Assembly (NCBI RefSeq): GCF_007989625.1
Contig: NZ_BJUK01000004.1
Span: 1 to 64,000, forward strand
DNA: 64,000 bases
Source: Bisbaumannia pacifica
GTDB lineage: Bacteria > Pseudomonadota > Gammaproteobacteria > Pseudomonadales > Halomonadaceae
Direction of reading: 5' to 3'
Position 1 is the first letter of the stretch. Every line of letters starts with the position of its first letter. Of this stretch, positions 49,921 to 59,741 are shown in pieces. The position numbers were made by a program, and so were the translations under genes. A model generated the notes under the pieces. That model worked only from the letters and a program-made list of their open reading frames with translations, was not told the DNA's origin and did no database searches.

Positions 49921-49956
49921 TCGTGCGACACGTCGTGCGACACGTCGTGTGACCCT
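49921..49956. repeat. 12-bp tandem repeats upstream of the NnrU-like gene
   Basis: TCGTGCGACACG is repeated exactly (49921-49932, 49933-49944) and a third, diverged unit TCGTGTGACCCT follows (49945-49956). The array ends 27 bp before the NnrU-like ATG; it may be an operator or a simple slippage repeat. Confidence 0.7.
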
Positions 49957-49982
49957 ATCGTGACCCGGCAAGGAGCTACCCC

Positions 49983-50567
49983 ATGAGCGTGATGATTCTC
50001 GGCCTCGTGATCTTCCTCGGCGTGCATTCCGTGCGCATCGTCGCCGATGACTGGCGGCGGGCCCAGATCGCCCGCGTCGGCGAGCTGGCCTGGAAGGGCG
50101 GCTATTCGCTGGTCTCGCTGGTGGGGCTGGCGCTGGCCATCTGGGGCTTCGGGCAGATGCGCCTCGATCCCGCCGTCGTCTGGTTTCCGCCCCTGGGGCT
50201 GCGCCACGCCGTGGCGCTGCTGATGCTGCCCGCCATGATCCTGCTGGTGGCGGCCTATGTGCCGGGCAATGCCATCCGCGCCCGGCTCGGCCACCCCATG
50301 CTGCTGGCGGTGAAGCTCTGGGCCTTCGCCCACCTGCTGGCCAATGGGCGCCTGGGGGATATCGTCTTCTTCGGGGCCTTCCTGGCCTGGGCCATCGTCG
50401 CCTTCGCCGCGGCCCGGCGTCGCGACCGGGCCGCCGGGCTCGCCGCGCCGGCCTCGCGGCTGCCGGCGACCCTGGTGACCCTGGCGATCGGTCTGGTCGC
50501 CTACTACCTCTTCGCCATGCATCTGCATGGGTGGATCATCGGGGTACCGGCCATCGCCATGGGCTGA
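49983..50567 (+). CDS. NnrU family membrane protein
   Basis: A 194-residue inner-membrane protein with about six helices: MILGLVIFLGVHSVRIVADDWRRAQIARVGELAWKGGYSLVSLVGLAL, LRHAVALLMLPAMILLVAAYVPGN, GHPMLLAVKLWAFAHLLANGRLGDIVFFGAFLAW. NnrU was named from denitrifiers, but the family is widespread and also related to 15-cis-zeta-carotene isomerase; no denitrification genes are nearby. AAGGAG precedes the ATG. Confidence 0.9.
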   Translation: MSVMILGLVIFLGVHSVRIVADDWRRAQIARVGELAWKGGYSLVSLVGLALAIWGFGQMRLDPAVVWFPPLGLRHAVALLMLPAMILLVAAYVPGNAIRARLGHPMLLAVKLWAFAHLLANGRLGDIVFFGAFLAWAIVAFAAARRRDRAAGLAAPASRLPATLVTLAIGLVAYYLFAMHLHGWIIGVPAIAMG

Positions 50568-50572
50568 TCGGC

Positions 50573-50986
50573 CTATAGCTTGACCTTGCCGCGCAGCGCC
50601 TTGGTCTTGCCCTTCTGGGTCTTCTTGTCGACCCGGCGCCGCTGGGAGCCCTTGGTGGGGCGGGTGGGCTTGCGGCTCTTCTGGGTCTTCACCGCCTCGA
50701 GGATCAGCGCCCTGAGGCGGCGCAGGGCGTCTTCCTTGTTGAGCTCCAGGGTGCGGTGGCTCTGCGCCTTGATGACGATCACCCCCTCCTTGCTGATGCG
50801 CTGGTCGGAGAGCGCCATCAGCCGTTCCTTGTAGAAGGGTGGCAGGCTGGAGCGGGGAATATCGAAACGCAGGTGCACCGCCGAGGCGACCTTGTTGACG
50901 TTCTGGCCACCGGCGCCCTGGGCGCGGATCTGGGTGATCTCGATCTCCCAGTCGGCCAGGGAGACGTTATTGGAGAGTCTCAGCAT
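50573..50986 (-). CDS. arfB: Peptidyl-tRNA hydrolase ArfB (YaeJ)
   Basis: Stalled-ribosome rescue factor: release-factor type GGQ domain (RAQGAGGQNVNKVASAVHLRFD) and a basic C-terminal tail (KTQKSRKPTRPTKGSQRRRVDKKTQKGKTKALRGKVKL) that enters the empty mRNA channel. The length of 137 is typical. It is 7 bp downstream of the small DUF3820 gene and convergent with the NnrU gene. Confidence 0.95.
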   Translation of the reverse strand: MLRLSNNVSLADWEIEITQIRAQGAGGQNVNKVASAVHLRFDIPRSSLPPFYKERLMALSDQRISKEGVIVIKAQSHRTLELNKEDALRRLRALILEAVKTQKSRKPTRPTKGSQRRRVDKKTQKGKTKALRGKVKL

Positions 50987-50993
50987 GGGCGCC

Positions 50994-51209
50994 TCAGTGC
51001 CCCCGGCGCAGGGGCGCCAGCAGGTCGTTCAGGCCGTTGTGGTCGATCTCGTGCATCAGCTGCAGCAGGCGTCCCAGTTCGCTCTTCGGGAAACCCTCCC
51101 GGGCGAACCAGGCCAGGTAGGGGCCGGGCAGGTCGGCGATCACGCGGCCGGCATACTTGCCGAAGGGCATCTTCAGGGTGACCAGCCGCTCGAGGTCTTG
51201 CGGATTCAC
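50994..51209 (-). CDS. DUF3820 family protein
   Basis: A 71-residue protein matching the small DUF3820 family: MPFGKYAGRVIADLPGPYLAWFAREGFPKSELGRLLQLMHEI. The domain also appears in larger exonuclease-like proteins. The function is unknown. It is upstream of arfB on the same strand. Confidence 0.85.
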   Translation of the reverse strand: MNPQDLERLVTLKMPFGKYAGRVIADLPGPYLAWFAREGFPKSELGRLLQLMHEIDHNGLNDLLAPLRRGH

Positions 51210-51359
51210 GACGGACTCCTCGCGAGGATGGGCGACCTACTCTACGGGCTCCCGGCCGATCCGGCCAGCCGTCCCTGGTCGCTCAGGGCGCGGGGGACTC
51301 GACCGCGGGCCCGAAGATTGGGCATGCTGGTGGCCTGTCTCTGCAGAGGAATGGGAGCG

Positions 51360-51908
51360 ATGACGCGATGGAAAGGATGGGCCGGCGGCTGGGGGCTGCT
51401 GTTGGCAGGGCTGGCGTCGGCGCCGACGCTGGCAGACGAGGCACCGGTATTCGGCTGGGTGGAGAAGGCGTCCCTGGAACCCTGGGGCATCGAGGTCAAG
51501 GCCAAGCTGGACAGCGGCGCCCTGACCTCATCGCTGGATGCCCGGGACATCGAACGCTTTACTCGGGACGGTGAGCGCTGGGTGCGCTTTCGTCTCGACC
51601 TGGAGGACGAGGCCACCGGCGAGGTGATCAGCGAGACCCTGGAGCTGCCCCGTTATCGCCGGGTGCGGCTGCGCGGCGCCGGCGGCGAGGACTCGCGGCC
51701 GGTGGTGTTGATGGACATCTGCCTCGGCGGCACCATCTACGAGGAGCAGTTCAGCCTGCGCGACCGGGGCGACATGCTCTATCCATTGCTGCTGGGGCGA
51801 CGCACCATCGGCCACCTGGGGCTGCTGGACGTCACCGAGACCTTCCTCACCGACCCCGAGTGCGACGCGGACTCGCCGCGGGTGCCCCACGACCCCGACG
51901 AGGAGTGA
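51360..51908 (+). CDS. Retropepsin-like (RimK-associated, DUF785) aspartic protease
   Basis: A 182-residue exported protein: signal peptide (GWGLLLAGLASAPTLA) and the retropepsin-type segment FGWVEKASLEPWGIEVKAKLDSGALTSSLDA with the catalytic D-S-G-A, then ETLELPRYRRVRLRGAGGEDSRPVV and YPLLLGRRTIGHLGLLDVTETFLT. Homologs are annotated as ATP-dependent zinc proteases or RimK-related proteins. GGGAGCG lies before ATG 51360; an ATG three codons earlier is possible. Confidence 0.85.
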   Translation: MTRWKGWAGGWGLLLAGLASAPTLADEAPVFGWVEKASLEPWGIEVKAKLDSGALTSSLDARDIERFTRDGERWVRFRLDLEDEATGEVISETLELPRYRRVRLRGAGGEDSRPVVLMDICLGGTIYEEQFSLRDRGDMLYPLLLGRRTIGHLGLLDVTETFLTDPECDADSPRVPHDPDEE

Positions 51909-51957
51909 CCCAGGGCCGGGCCAGCCATAAGGGAGGCCCGCGTCGCCGAGGATCGCA

Positions 51958-52671
51958 TCAGCCCAGCCGGGCCAGCAGTGCCACCACCGCGGTCTCGACC
52001 CGCAGGATGCGCTCGCCCAGGTGAATGCCCTCGCAGCCGGCGGCCTGCAGCTGCTCCACCTCGTAGGGAATCAGCCCCCCCTCCGGGCCCACCACCAGCA
52101 GGGCCGGTTCGGTGAGGCCCCGGGGGCAGGCCTGCTCCATGCCGGGGTGGGCCACCAGGCCGCGGCGGGCCGCGAGGCGCCCCGGCAGCAGGTCCTCCAC
52201 GAAGGGCTTGAAGCGGGTTGCCAGTTCGATCTCCGGCAGCCGGGTATCCCGGGCCTGTTCCAGGCCCAGGATCAGGTGTTCATGGATCTTCTCCGGGCGC
52301 AGTTCCGGCGACTGCCAGTAGCTCTTCTCCACCCGCCGGGTATGCAGCAGGGTCAGCCGCTTCACCCCCAGGGCGGTGACATGCTCCAGGCTGCGGGCCA
52401 GCATGCGCGGCCGCGGCAGGGCCAGTACCAGCTCGATATCCAAGGCCGGTGGCGGGGCCTGGTCGAGGGTGTCGACCTCGAAGCGGGCCTCCTCAGCTTC
52501 CAGGCTCAACAACCGGCCGCGGCCGATGCCGCCGCCCAGCACCCCCAGGGTCAGCTCGTCGCCGGGGGCGGCGCGATGCACCTCCTTGAGGTGGCGCAGG
52601 CGTCGCGGGTCGCGGACCCGGGCCAGGTGGGGGGCATGGAGGTCTTCCGGGGCGAGGAGGATCAGGTTCAT
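51958..52671 (-). CDS. rsmE: 16S rRNA m3U1498 methyltransferase
   Basis: SPOUT methyltransferase with an N-terminal PUA-like domain ([28 protein letters not shown]) and a C-terminal knot ([40 protein letters not shown]). At 237 residues it has the typical size. It is divergent from phaR across a 74-bp gap. Confidence 0.95.
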   Translation of the reverse strand: MNLILLAPEDLHAPHLARVRDPRRLRHLKEVHRAAPGDELTLGVLGGGIGRGRLLSLEAEEARFEVDTLDQAPPPALDIELVLALPRPRMLARSLEHVTALGVKRLTLLHTRRVEKSYWQSPELRPEKIHEHLILGLEQARDTRLPEIELATRFKPFVEDLLPGRLAARRGLVAHPGMEQACPRGLTEPALLVVGPEGGLIPYEVEQLQAAGCEGIHLGERILRVETAVVALLARLG

Positions 52672-52745
52672 CGGGGGCTCGTCAATTGGCGTCCTGGGGT
52701 GGCGCGGTGCACAATACCTGCAAAGCCGACCACAGGAGCCGTGCC

Positions 52746-53225
52746 GTGCGCGTGATTCGCAAGTATGCCAACCGTCGCCTCTATGATACCGAACAGAGTC
52801 GCTATGTGACCCTCGAGGATCTGCGTCAGTTGGTGATCGACGAGGTGCCCTTCCGGGTCGAGGACGCCAAGAGCGGCGAGGACCTGACCCGCACCATCCT
52901 GCTCTCGATCATCATCGAGCAGGAGCAGGCCGACGGCGACGCCGAGGTCTTCTCCAACGACCTGCTGGCGCAGCTGATCCGGGTCTACGACATGGCCCAG
53001 CCGCTGCCCCTGGCCCGCTACCTGGAGCAGGGCACCCGGCTGATGCTCGAGCAGCAGAAGCAGATGCAGGATCAGTGGCAGCAGGCCATGCGCCACTCGC
53101 CCATGGAGGTGATGCGCGAGCTGGCCGAGGAGAACATGCGCTTCTGGCAGCAGACCTTCGGCGGCATGGGCCGCGCCCCCGGCGACAAGGGCGGCGACAA
53201 GGACAAGGACGGCGACAAGGAATAA
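52746..53225 (+). CDS. phaR: Polyhydroxyalkanoate synthesis repressor PhaR
   Basis: A 159-residue DNA- and PHA-binding repressor: N-terminal [52 protein letters not shown], two PHB-accumulation domains, a coiled coil ([17 protein letters not shown]) and a charged repeat tail ([14 protein letters not shown]). GTG 52746 is the start because AGGAG stands seven bases before it. It represses phasin genes until PHA granules form, implying the organism stores PHA. No phaC or phaP lies in the window. Confidence 0.92.
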   Translation: MRVIRKYANRRLYDTEQSRYVTLEDLRQLVIDEVPFRVEDAKSGEDLTRTILLSIIIEQEQADGDAEVFSNDLLAQLIRVYDMAQPLPLARYLEQGTRLMLEQQKQMQDQWQQAMRHSPMEVMRELAEENMRFWQQTFGGMGRAPGDKGGDKDKDGDKE

Positions 53226-53301
53226 CCCGCCGACGACCGGGCGCCTTTCTGGCATAATGCCGAGCCCCAAGCAGCGATTTCCCCGATAGCAAGGTACTCC
53301 C

Positions 53302-54597
53302 ATGAAGGTTCTGATCATCGGCGGCGGCGGCCGCGAGCATGCCCTGGCCTGGAAGGTCGCCCAATCCTCCCAGGTGAACGAGGTCTTCGTCGCCCCGGGT
53401 AACGCCGGCACCGCCGGCGAGGCCAAGCTCACCAATGTGGCCATCGCCGCCGATGCCCTGGAGGAGCTGGAGGCCTTCGCCCGCCGTGAGGCCATCGACC
53501 TGACCATCGTCGGCCCCGAGGCGCCGCTGGTGGAGGGCGTGGTGGACCGCTTCCGTGACGCCGGCCTGGCGATCTTCGGGCCCACCGCCGGCGCCGCCCA
53601 GTTGGAGGGCTCCAAGTCCTTCACCAAGGACTTCCTGGCGCGTCATGCCATCCCCACCGCCGACTACCAGACCTTTACCGCCGTGGAGCCGGCCCTGGCC
53701 TACCTGGCCGAGAAGGGCGCGCCGATCGTCATCAAGGCCGACGGCCTGGCCGCCGGCAAGGGCGTGATCGTCGCCATGACGCAGCAAGAGGCCGAGGCGG
53801 CGGTGCGCGATATGCTCGAGGCCAATGCCTTCGGCGATGCCGGCGCCCGGGTGGTGATCGAGGAGTTCCTGGAGGGCGAGGAGGCCAGCTTTATCGTCAT
53901 GGTGGATGGCGAGACCATCCTGCCCATGGCCACCAGCCAGGACCACAAGCGGGTCGGCGAGGGCGACAGCGGCCCCAACACCGGCGGCATGGGCGCCTAC
54001 TCCCCGGCGCCGGTGGTCGACGACACCATCTTCGAGCGCATCATGGCGCGGGTGATTCGCCCCACCGTGGCCGGCATGGCCGCCGAGGGCCACCCCTACA
54101 CCGGCTTCCTCTACGCCGGCCTGATGATCGACGCCGATGGCAACCCCAAGGTCATCGAGTACAACTGCCGCTTCGGCGACCCGGAGACCCAGCCGATCAT
54201 GCTGCGCCTGCGCTCCGACCTGGCCGAGCTGTGCCTGGCCGGCGCCCGGGGCGAGCTGGCCGGCAAGGCCTGCGACTGGGACCCGCGCGCCGCCGTGGGC
54301 GTGGTGCTGGCCGCCGAGGGCTACCCCGACAGCTACCGCAAGGGCGATCCCATCGAGGGCCTGGCCGAGGCCGAGGCCACCGGCTGCAAGGTGTTCCACG
54401 CCGGCACTCGCCACGACGACCAGGGTCGCGTAGTCACCAGTGGTGGCCGGGTGCTCTGCGTCACCGCCCTCGGCGAGGGCGTCTCCGCCGCCCAGGCCCT
54501 GGCCTATCGGGGCGTCGAGGCGATCCGCTGGCAGGGCGTCTTCTGTCGCCGCGATATCGCCCATCGGGCCATCGCCCGGGAGCAGGCCCAGGGCTGA
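53302..54597 (+). CDS. purD: Phosphoribosylamine-glycine ligase
   Basis: ATP-grasp enzyme of purine synthesis (431 residues). [71 protein letters not shown] and [15 protein letters not shown] are the family motifs. purH is not adjacent. A weak -10 CATAAT (53253-53258) is the only visible promoter element. Confidence 0.97.
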   Translation: MKVLIIGGGGREHALAWKVAQSSQVNEVFVAPGNAGTAGEAKLTNVAIAADALEELEAFARREAIDLTIVGPEAPLVEGVVDRFRDAGLAIFGPTAGAAQLEGSKSFTKDFLARHAIPTADYQTFTAVEPALAYLAEKGAPIVIKADGLAAGKGVIVAMTQQEAEAAVRDMLEANAFGDAGARVVIEEFLEGEEASFIVMVDGETILPMATSQDHKRVGEGDSGPNTGGMGAYSPAPVVDDTIFERIMARVIRPTVAGMAAEGHPYTGFLYAGLMIDADGNPKVIEYNCRFGDPETQPIMLRLRSDLAELCLAGARGELAGKACDWDPRAAVGVVLAAEGYPDSYRKGDPIEGLAEAEATGCKVFHAGTRHDDQGRVVTSGGRVLCVTALGEGVSAAQALAYRGVEAIRWQGVFCRRDIAHRAIAREQAQG

Positions 54598-54640
54598 TTC
54601 CCCGCTCCGACCCAACAATAACCACGAGGGAGCCGCCACC

Positions 54641-55081
54641 ATGGAACGTGTTCGCCTGGAATTTCCCGCCGAGGCCTGGACGCATCGCCACCCGCTGGCG
54701 GTGCGTATCACCGACATGAACTATGGCCGCCATCTGGGTCATGACGCCTTGGTATCGTTGCTCCACGAGGCGCGTACCCAGGCCTTCGCGGCCCTCGAGG
54801 TGGCGGAGTGGGATATCCACGGCCACCCCAGCGTGGTGGCCGACCTGGCCATCCAGTACCAGGCCGAGGCCCGCTGGCCCGAGCTCCTGGAGGTCCAGAC
54901 CGCCCTGCCGGTGCCCGATGGCAAGGCCCTGGTGGCCTTCCAGCGGGTGGTGCGCCCCGCCGACGGGGTGCAGGTCGCCCTGGCGCGGCTCAATCTGCTG
55001 CTGCTCGATCCCGCCAGCGGCCGTCCGGTGGCGGTGCCCGAGGCGCTGCGTGAGCGCCTGACGCGTCGAGAGGGGGGCTAG
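54641..55081 (+). CDS. Acyl-CoA thioesterase (4HBT hot-dog family)
   Basis: A 146-residue hot-dog thioesterase: RITDMNYGRHLGHDALVSLLHEARTQAFAALEV with the D-x-N-Y-G-R-H-L-G active-site pattern of the YbgC/4HBT type, and ADLAIQYQAEARWPELLEV. The acyl substrate is unknown. It is followed after 2 bp by prkB, so they are probably cotranscribed. Confidence 0.85.
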   Translation: MERVRLEFPAEAWTHRHPLAVRITDMNYGRHLGHDALVSLLHEARTQAFAALEVAEWDIHGHPSVVADLAIQYQAEARWPELLEVQTALPVPDGKALVAFQRVVRPADGVQVALARLNLLLLDPASGRPVAVPEALRERLTRREGG

Positions 55082-55083
55082 GC

Positions 55084-55956
55084 ATGTCCCGTGAATACCC
55101 GATCATCGCCGTGACCGGCTCCTCCGGGGCCGGTACCACCACCGTCCGCCGCACCTTCGAGCGCATGTTCGTGCGCGAGGACGTGCATGCCGCCACGGTC
55201 GATGGCGACGCCTTCCACCGCTACACCCGGGCCGAGCTGGCGCGCATCTTCCGCGAGGAGCCGGAGCGCAAGGACGAGCTCTCCCACTTCGCCGTGGAGG
55301 CCAACCTGCTCGACGAGCTGGAGGCGCTGTTCCTGGAGTACGGCGAGCAGGGCAGCGGTACCTATCGGCACTATATCCATGCCGAAGACAAGCGCATGAT
55401 CGAGAGCGGCTACCAGGTGGGCACCTTCACCGAGTGGCAGCCGCTGCCCTGTGGCACCGACCTGCTGTTCTACGAGGGGCTGCATGGCGGCCTGGTCACC
55501 GCCGATCACGATATCGCTCGCCACGTGGACCTGCTGGTGGGGGTGGCGCCGACCATGAACCTGGAGTGGATCCAGAAGATCGATCGCGACACCAAGCTGC
55601 GGGGCTACTCCCAGGAGGCGGTGATCGACACCATCCTGGGGCGCATGAACGACTATGTGCGCTATATTCAGCCGCAGTTCTCGCGCACCCATATCAACTT
55701 CCAGCGGGTGCCCACGGTGGATACCTCCAACCCCTTCGAGGTGCAGGATATCCCCACCGATGCCGAGTCCTTCGTGGTGATTCGTTTCCGCGACCCCTCC
55801 ACGGTGGACTTCCCCTACCTGCTGGCGATGATCCAGGATTCCTTTATGAGCCGGCCCCACACCCTGGTGGTGCCCGGCTCCCGGATGCCGCTGGCCATGG
55901 AGCTGATTCTCGCGCCCCTGGTGCGCCACCTGTTGGCCCAGCGGCGCTTCCGCTGA
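55084..55956 (+). CDS. prkB: Phosphoribulokinase PrkB
   Basis: A 290-residue class I phosphoribulokinase: P-loop [69 protein letters not shown] and [12 protein letters not shown]. It should phosphorylate ribulose-5-phosphate. No RuBisCO or carboxysome genes are here; similar orphan PrkB occurs in E. coli with no firm role. Confidence 0.92.
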   Translation: MSREYPIIAVTGSSGAGTTTVRRTFERMFVREDVHAATVDGDAFHRYTRAELARIFREEPERKDELSHFAVEANLLDELEALFLEYGEQGSGTYRHYIHAEDKRMIESGYQVGTFTEWQPLPCGTDLLFYEGLHGGLVTADHDIARHVDLLVGVAPTMNLEWIQKIDRDTKLRGYSQEAVIDTILGRMNDYVRYIQPQFSRTHINFQRVPTVDTSNPFEVQDIPTDAESFVVIRFRDPSTVDFPYLLAMIQDSFMSRPHTLVVPGSRMPLAMELILAPLVRHLLAQRRFR

Positions 55957-55981
55957 TCGACCCCGAGCCCGAGGAGGCCGC

Positions 55982-56323
55982 ATGGATTGCCTGTTCTGCA
56001 AGATCATCAACCGCGAGATTCCCGCCGATATCGTCTACGAAGACGAGCATGTGCTCGCCTTCAACGACATCAATCCCCAGGCCCCGACCCATATGCTGAT
56101 CATTCCCAAGACGCATATCGCCACCCTCAACGATCTCGAGGAGGCGGACCTGGCCCTGGTGGGGCGCCTGCAGTACACCGCCGCCAAGCTGGCCAAGGAG
56201 GCCGGCTTCGCCGAGGAGGGCTATCGGGTGCTGATGAACTGCAATGAAAAGGGCGGGCAGACGGTCTACCATATACATATGCACCTGATGGGCGGTCGCC
56301 GCTTCACTTGGCCGGCTGGCTAG
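55982..56323 (+). CDS. hinT: HIT-family purine nucleoside phosphoramidase HinT
   Basis: A 113-residue protein with [44 protein letters not shown] and the catalytic triad region [16 protein letters not shown] (H-x-H-x-H). It hydrolyses AMP-lysine type phosphoramidates. It starts 26 bp after prkB and ends before a good terminator. Confidence 0.96.
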   Translation: MDCLFCKIINREIPADIVYEDEHVLAFNDINPQAPTHMLIIPKTHIATLNDLEEADLALVGRLQYTAAKLAKEAGFAEEGYRVLMNCNEKGGQTVYHIHMHLMGGRRFTWPAG

Positions 56324-56420
56324 CCGGCGCCCTGCGACCAAGCGCTCGGGGTTGCCGAGTATCGGGCCCTCTGCGTGTCGCGCCTTCTTGTCGCGTTGCG
56401 ACGCATCGGTGCATCTTCTC

Positions 56421-56455
56421 TCGAGCCGGGGTCTGGCCCCGGCTCGATTCGTTTC
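56421..56455 (+). terminator. Terminator after hinT
   Basis: TCGAGCCGGGG (56421-56431) and CCCCGGCTCGA (56437-56447) form an 11-bp stem with loop TCTGG, followed by TTCGTTTCG. Confidence 0.75.
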
Positions 56456-56474
56456 GTCCAGGGCATGATCCGGG

Positions 56475-56503
56475 TTGGGGGGCGAAAGGCACTGGGGTAA
56501 ACT
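56475..56503 (+). promoter_or_regulatory. Candidate coq7 promoter
   Basis: TTGGGG (56475-56480) and TAAACT (56498-56503) are 17 bp apart, 27 bp before the coq7 start. The hexamers match consensus only moderately. Confidence 0.35.
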
Positions 56504-56530
56504 GAGCCCAGTTGTCACGAGGCTTATCCC

Positions 56531-57169
56531 ATGCGTCACCTGACCCCCAGCGACCGCCTGATTCACCAGTTCGATACCGTGCTGCGTACCCTGGTGCCCC
56601 ATGCCGCCCAGCCCTCGCGCCCCTCGCCGTCGATGGGGGTGGACGACGAGCCCCTGGACGAGCGAGAGCGCGAACGCGCCATCGGCCTGATGCGCATCAA
56701 CCATACCGGTGAGGTCTGCGCCCAGGCCCTCTACCAGGGCCAGGGGCTGACCGCCAAGCTGCCGGATACCCGCGAGCAGATGGAGCAGGCCGCCCAGGAG
56801 GAGATCGATCACCTGGCCTGGTGCGACGAGCGCCTGGAGGAACTGGGCGGACGCACCAGCCTGCTCAACCCGGTCTTCTATGCCGCCTCCTTCGGCCTGG
56901 GCGCGGTGGCCGGCGCCGTGGGCGACCGGGTCAGCCTGGGCTTCGTCGCCGCCACCGAGGAGCAGGTGGGCAAGCACCTGGACGAGCACCTGGAGACGCT
57001 GCCCGCCGGCGACCGTCGCTCCCGGGCGGTGCTGGCGCAGATGCGCGAGGACGAGGCCCACCACGAGCGCTGGGCCCTGGAGGCCGGCGGCGCCCGCTTC
57101 CCGGCTCCGGTCAAGCTGGGCATGCGGCTGATGTCCAAGGTGATGACCAAGAGCGTGTATAAGCTCTAA
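56531..57169 (+). CDS. coq7: 5-demethoxyubiquinol hydroxylase Coq7
   Basis: Di-iron hydroxylase of ubiquinone synthesis, membrane-associated, 212 residues. Iron ligands: E in [21 protein letters not shown] in [13 protein letters not shown], and EDEAHHE. Hydrophobic segments [26 protein letters not shown] insert in the membrane. It is the aerobic alternative to UbiF. It stands alone and converges with the OsmC gene. Confidence 0.95.
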   Translation: MRHLTPSDRLIHQFDTVLRTLVPHAAQPSRPSPSMGVDDEPLDERERERAIGLMRINHTGEVCAQALYQGQGLTAKLPDTREQMEQAAQEEIDHLAWCDERLEELGGRTSLLNPVFYAASFGLGAVAGAVGDRVSLGFVAATEEQVGKHLDEHLETLPAGDRRSRAVLAQMREDEAHHERWALEAGGARFPAPVKLGMRLMSKVMTKSVYKL

Positions 57170-57193
57170 CCCGGAAGCTCGACGCCGGAAGAA

Positions 57194-57229
57194 AAATCGC
57201 CCCCATGGCCATTGCCATGGGGGCGATTT
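57194..57229. terminator. Bidirectional hairpin terminator between coq7 and the OsmC gene
   Basis: A perfect 16-bp stem (57194-57209 with 57214-57229, loop CATT), A-run on the left and T-run on the right. The stem differs from that at 4907-4941 at one base pair. Confidence 0.9.
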
Positions 57230-57252
57230 GCTTGGGAAGCCGGTCGCCGACG

Positions 57253-57672
57253 TTAGTCCTCGACGATGGTATAGGAGTGGCTGATCTCCACGCCGCCCTT
57301 GCCGAGCATGATGGAGGCGCTGCAGTACTTGTCGGCGGAGAGTTCCACCGCCCGCTGCACCTGCTTCTCCTTGAGGTTCTTGCCGCTCACCGTGAAGTGC
57401 ACATGAATCTTGGTGAAGACGCTGGGCACGCTGTCGGCGCGTTCCGCTTCCACCTTGGCCACGCAGTCGTGCACGTCGGCCCGGGACTTCTCGAGGATCT
57501 CCAGCACGTCGAAGGAGGTGCAGGCGCCCAGGCCCATCAGCAGCATCTCCATGGGCCGGGGCCCGGTGTTGCGGCCGCCATGGTCGGGGGGACCATCGAT
57601 CACCACGCTATGGCCACTGCCGCTCTCGGCAACGAATTGACGACCGTCGGTCCACTTGACGCTGGCTTGCAT
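57253..57672 (-). CDS. OsmC/YhfA-type protein
   Basis: A 139-residue OsmC-like protein. The two cysteines of peroxidatic OsmC/Ohr are in the expected places: LLMGLGACTSFDVLEIL and LSADKYCSASIML. The YhfA subgroup is close to Ohr but its role is less certain. The start MQASVKW is the only reasonable one. It converges with coq7. Confidence 0.9.
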   Translation of the reverse strand: MQASVKWTDGRQFVAESGSGHSVVIDGPPDHGGRNTGPRPMEMLLMGLGACTSFDVLEILEKSRADVHDCVAKVEAERADSVPSVFTKIHVHFTVSGKNLKEKQVQRAVELSADKYCSASIMLGKGGVEISHSYTIVED

Positions 57673-57732
57673 GGGTAGGTTTCCTCAAAGCAGTCGATAA
57701 AAGGGCCAGCATAGCAGCTGGCCGGGCAGGGC

Positions 57733-59509
<1,777 letters not shown>

Positions 59510-59703
59510 AGGAACTCCTTGCTGGCGGGCGCTCGTCCCTGGGACGGCGGGATCGTGGCGGCGAAGTTGACGCCTTGGGGACGGCGCCGCATGCTGGGCG
59601 CTGCTTGCGCGAGACGGGGCCGGCGTCGCAACCTCCGAGTCCCCTTGCCGGCTCGCCATGCTGCCGGGCGCCGCCCCGCGCAGCAGAGCCGAAATACGCG
59701 CTG

Positions 59704-59709
59704 TATAAT
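59704..59709 (+). promoter_or_regulatory. Candidate -10 box for lptD
   Basis: TATAAT at 59704-59709, 32 bp before the lptD start, in the sequence GCTGTATAATACC. No good -35 is visible at 16-18 bp, so another factor may be involved. Confidence 0.4.
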
Positions 59710-59741
59710 ACCGATTTCATTCGCCAAGGACACCGACGACG

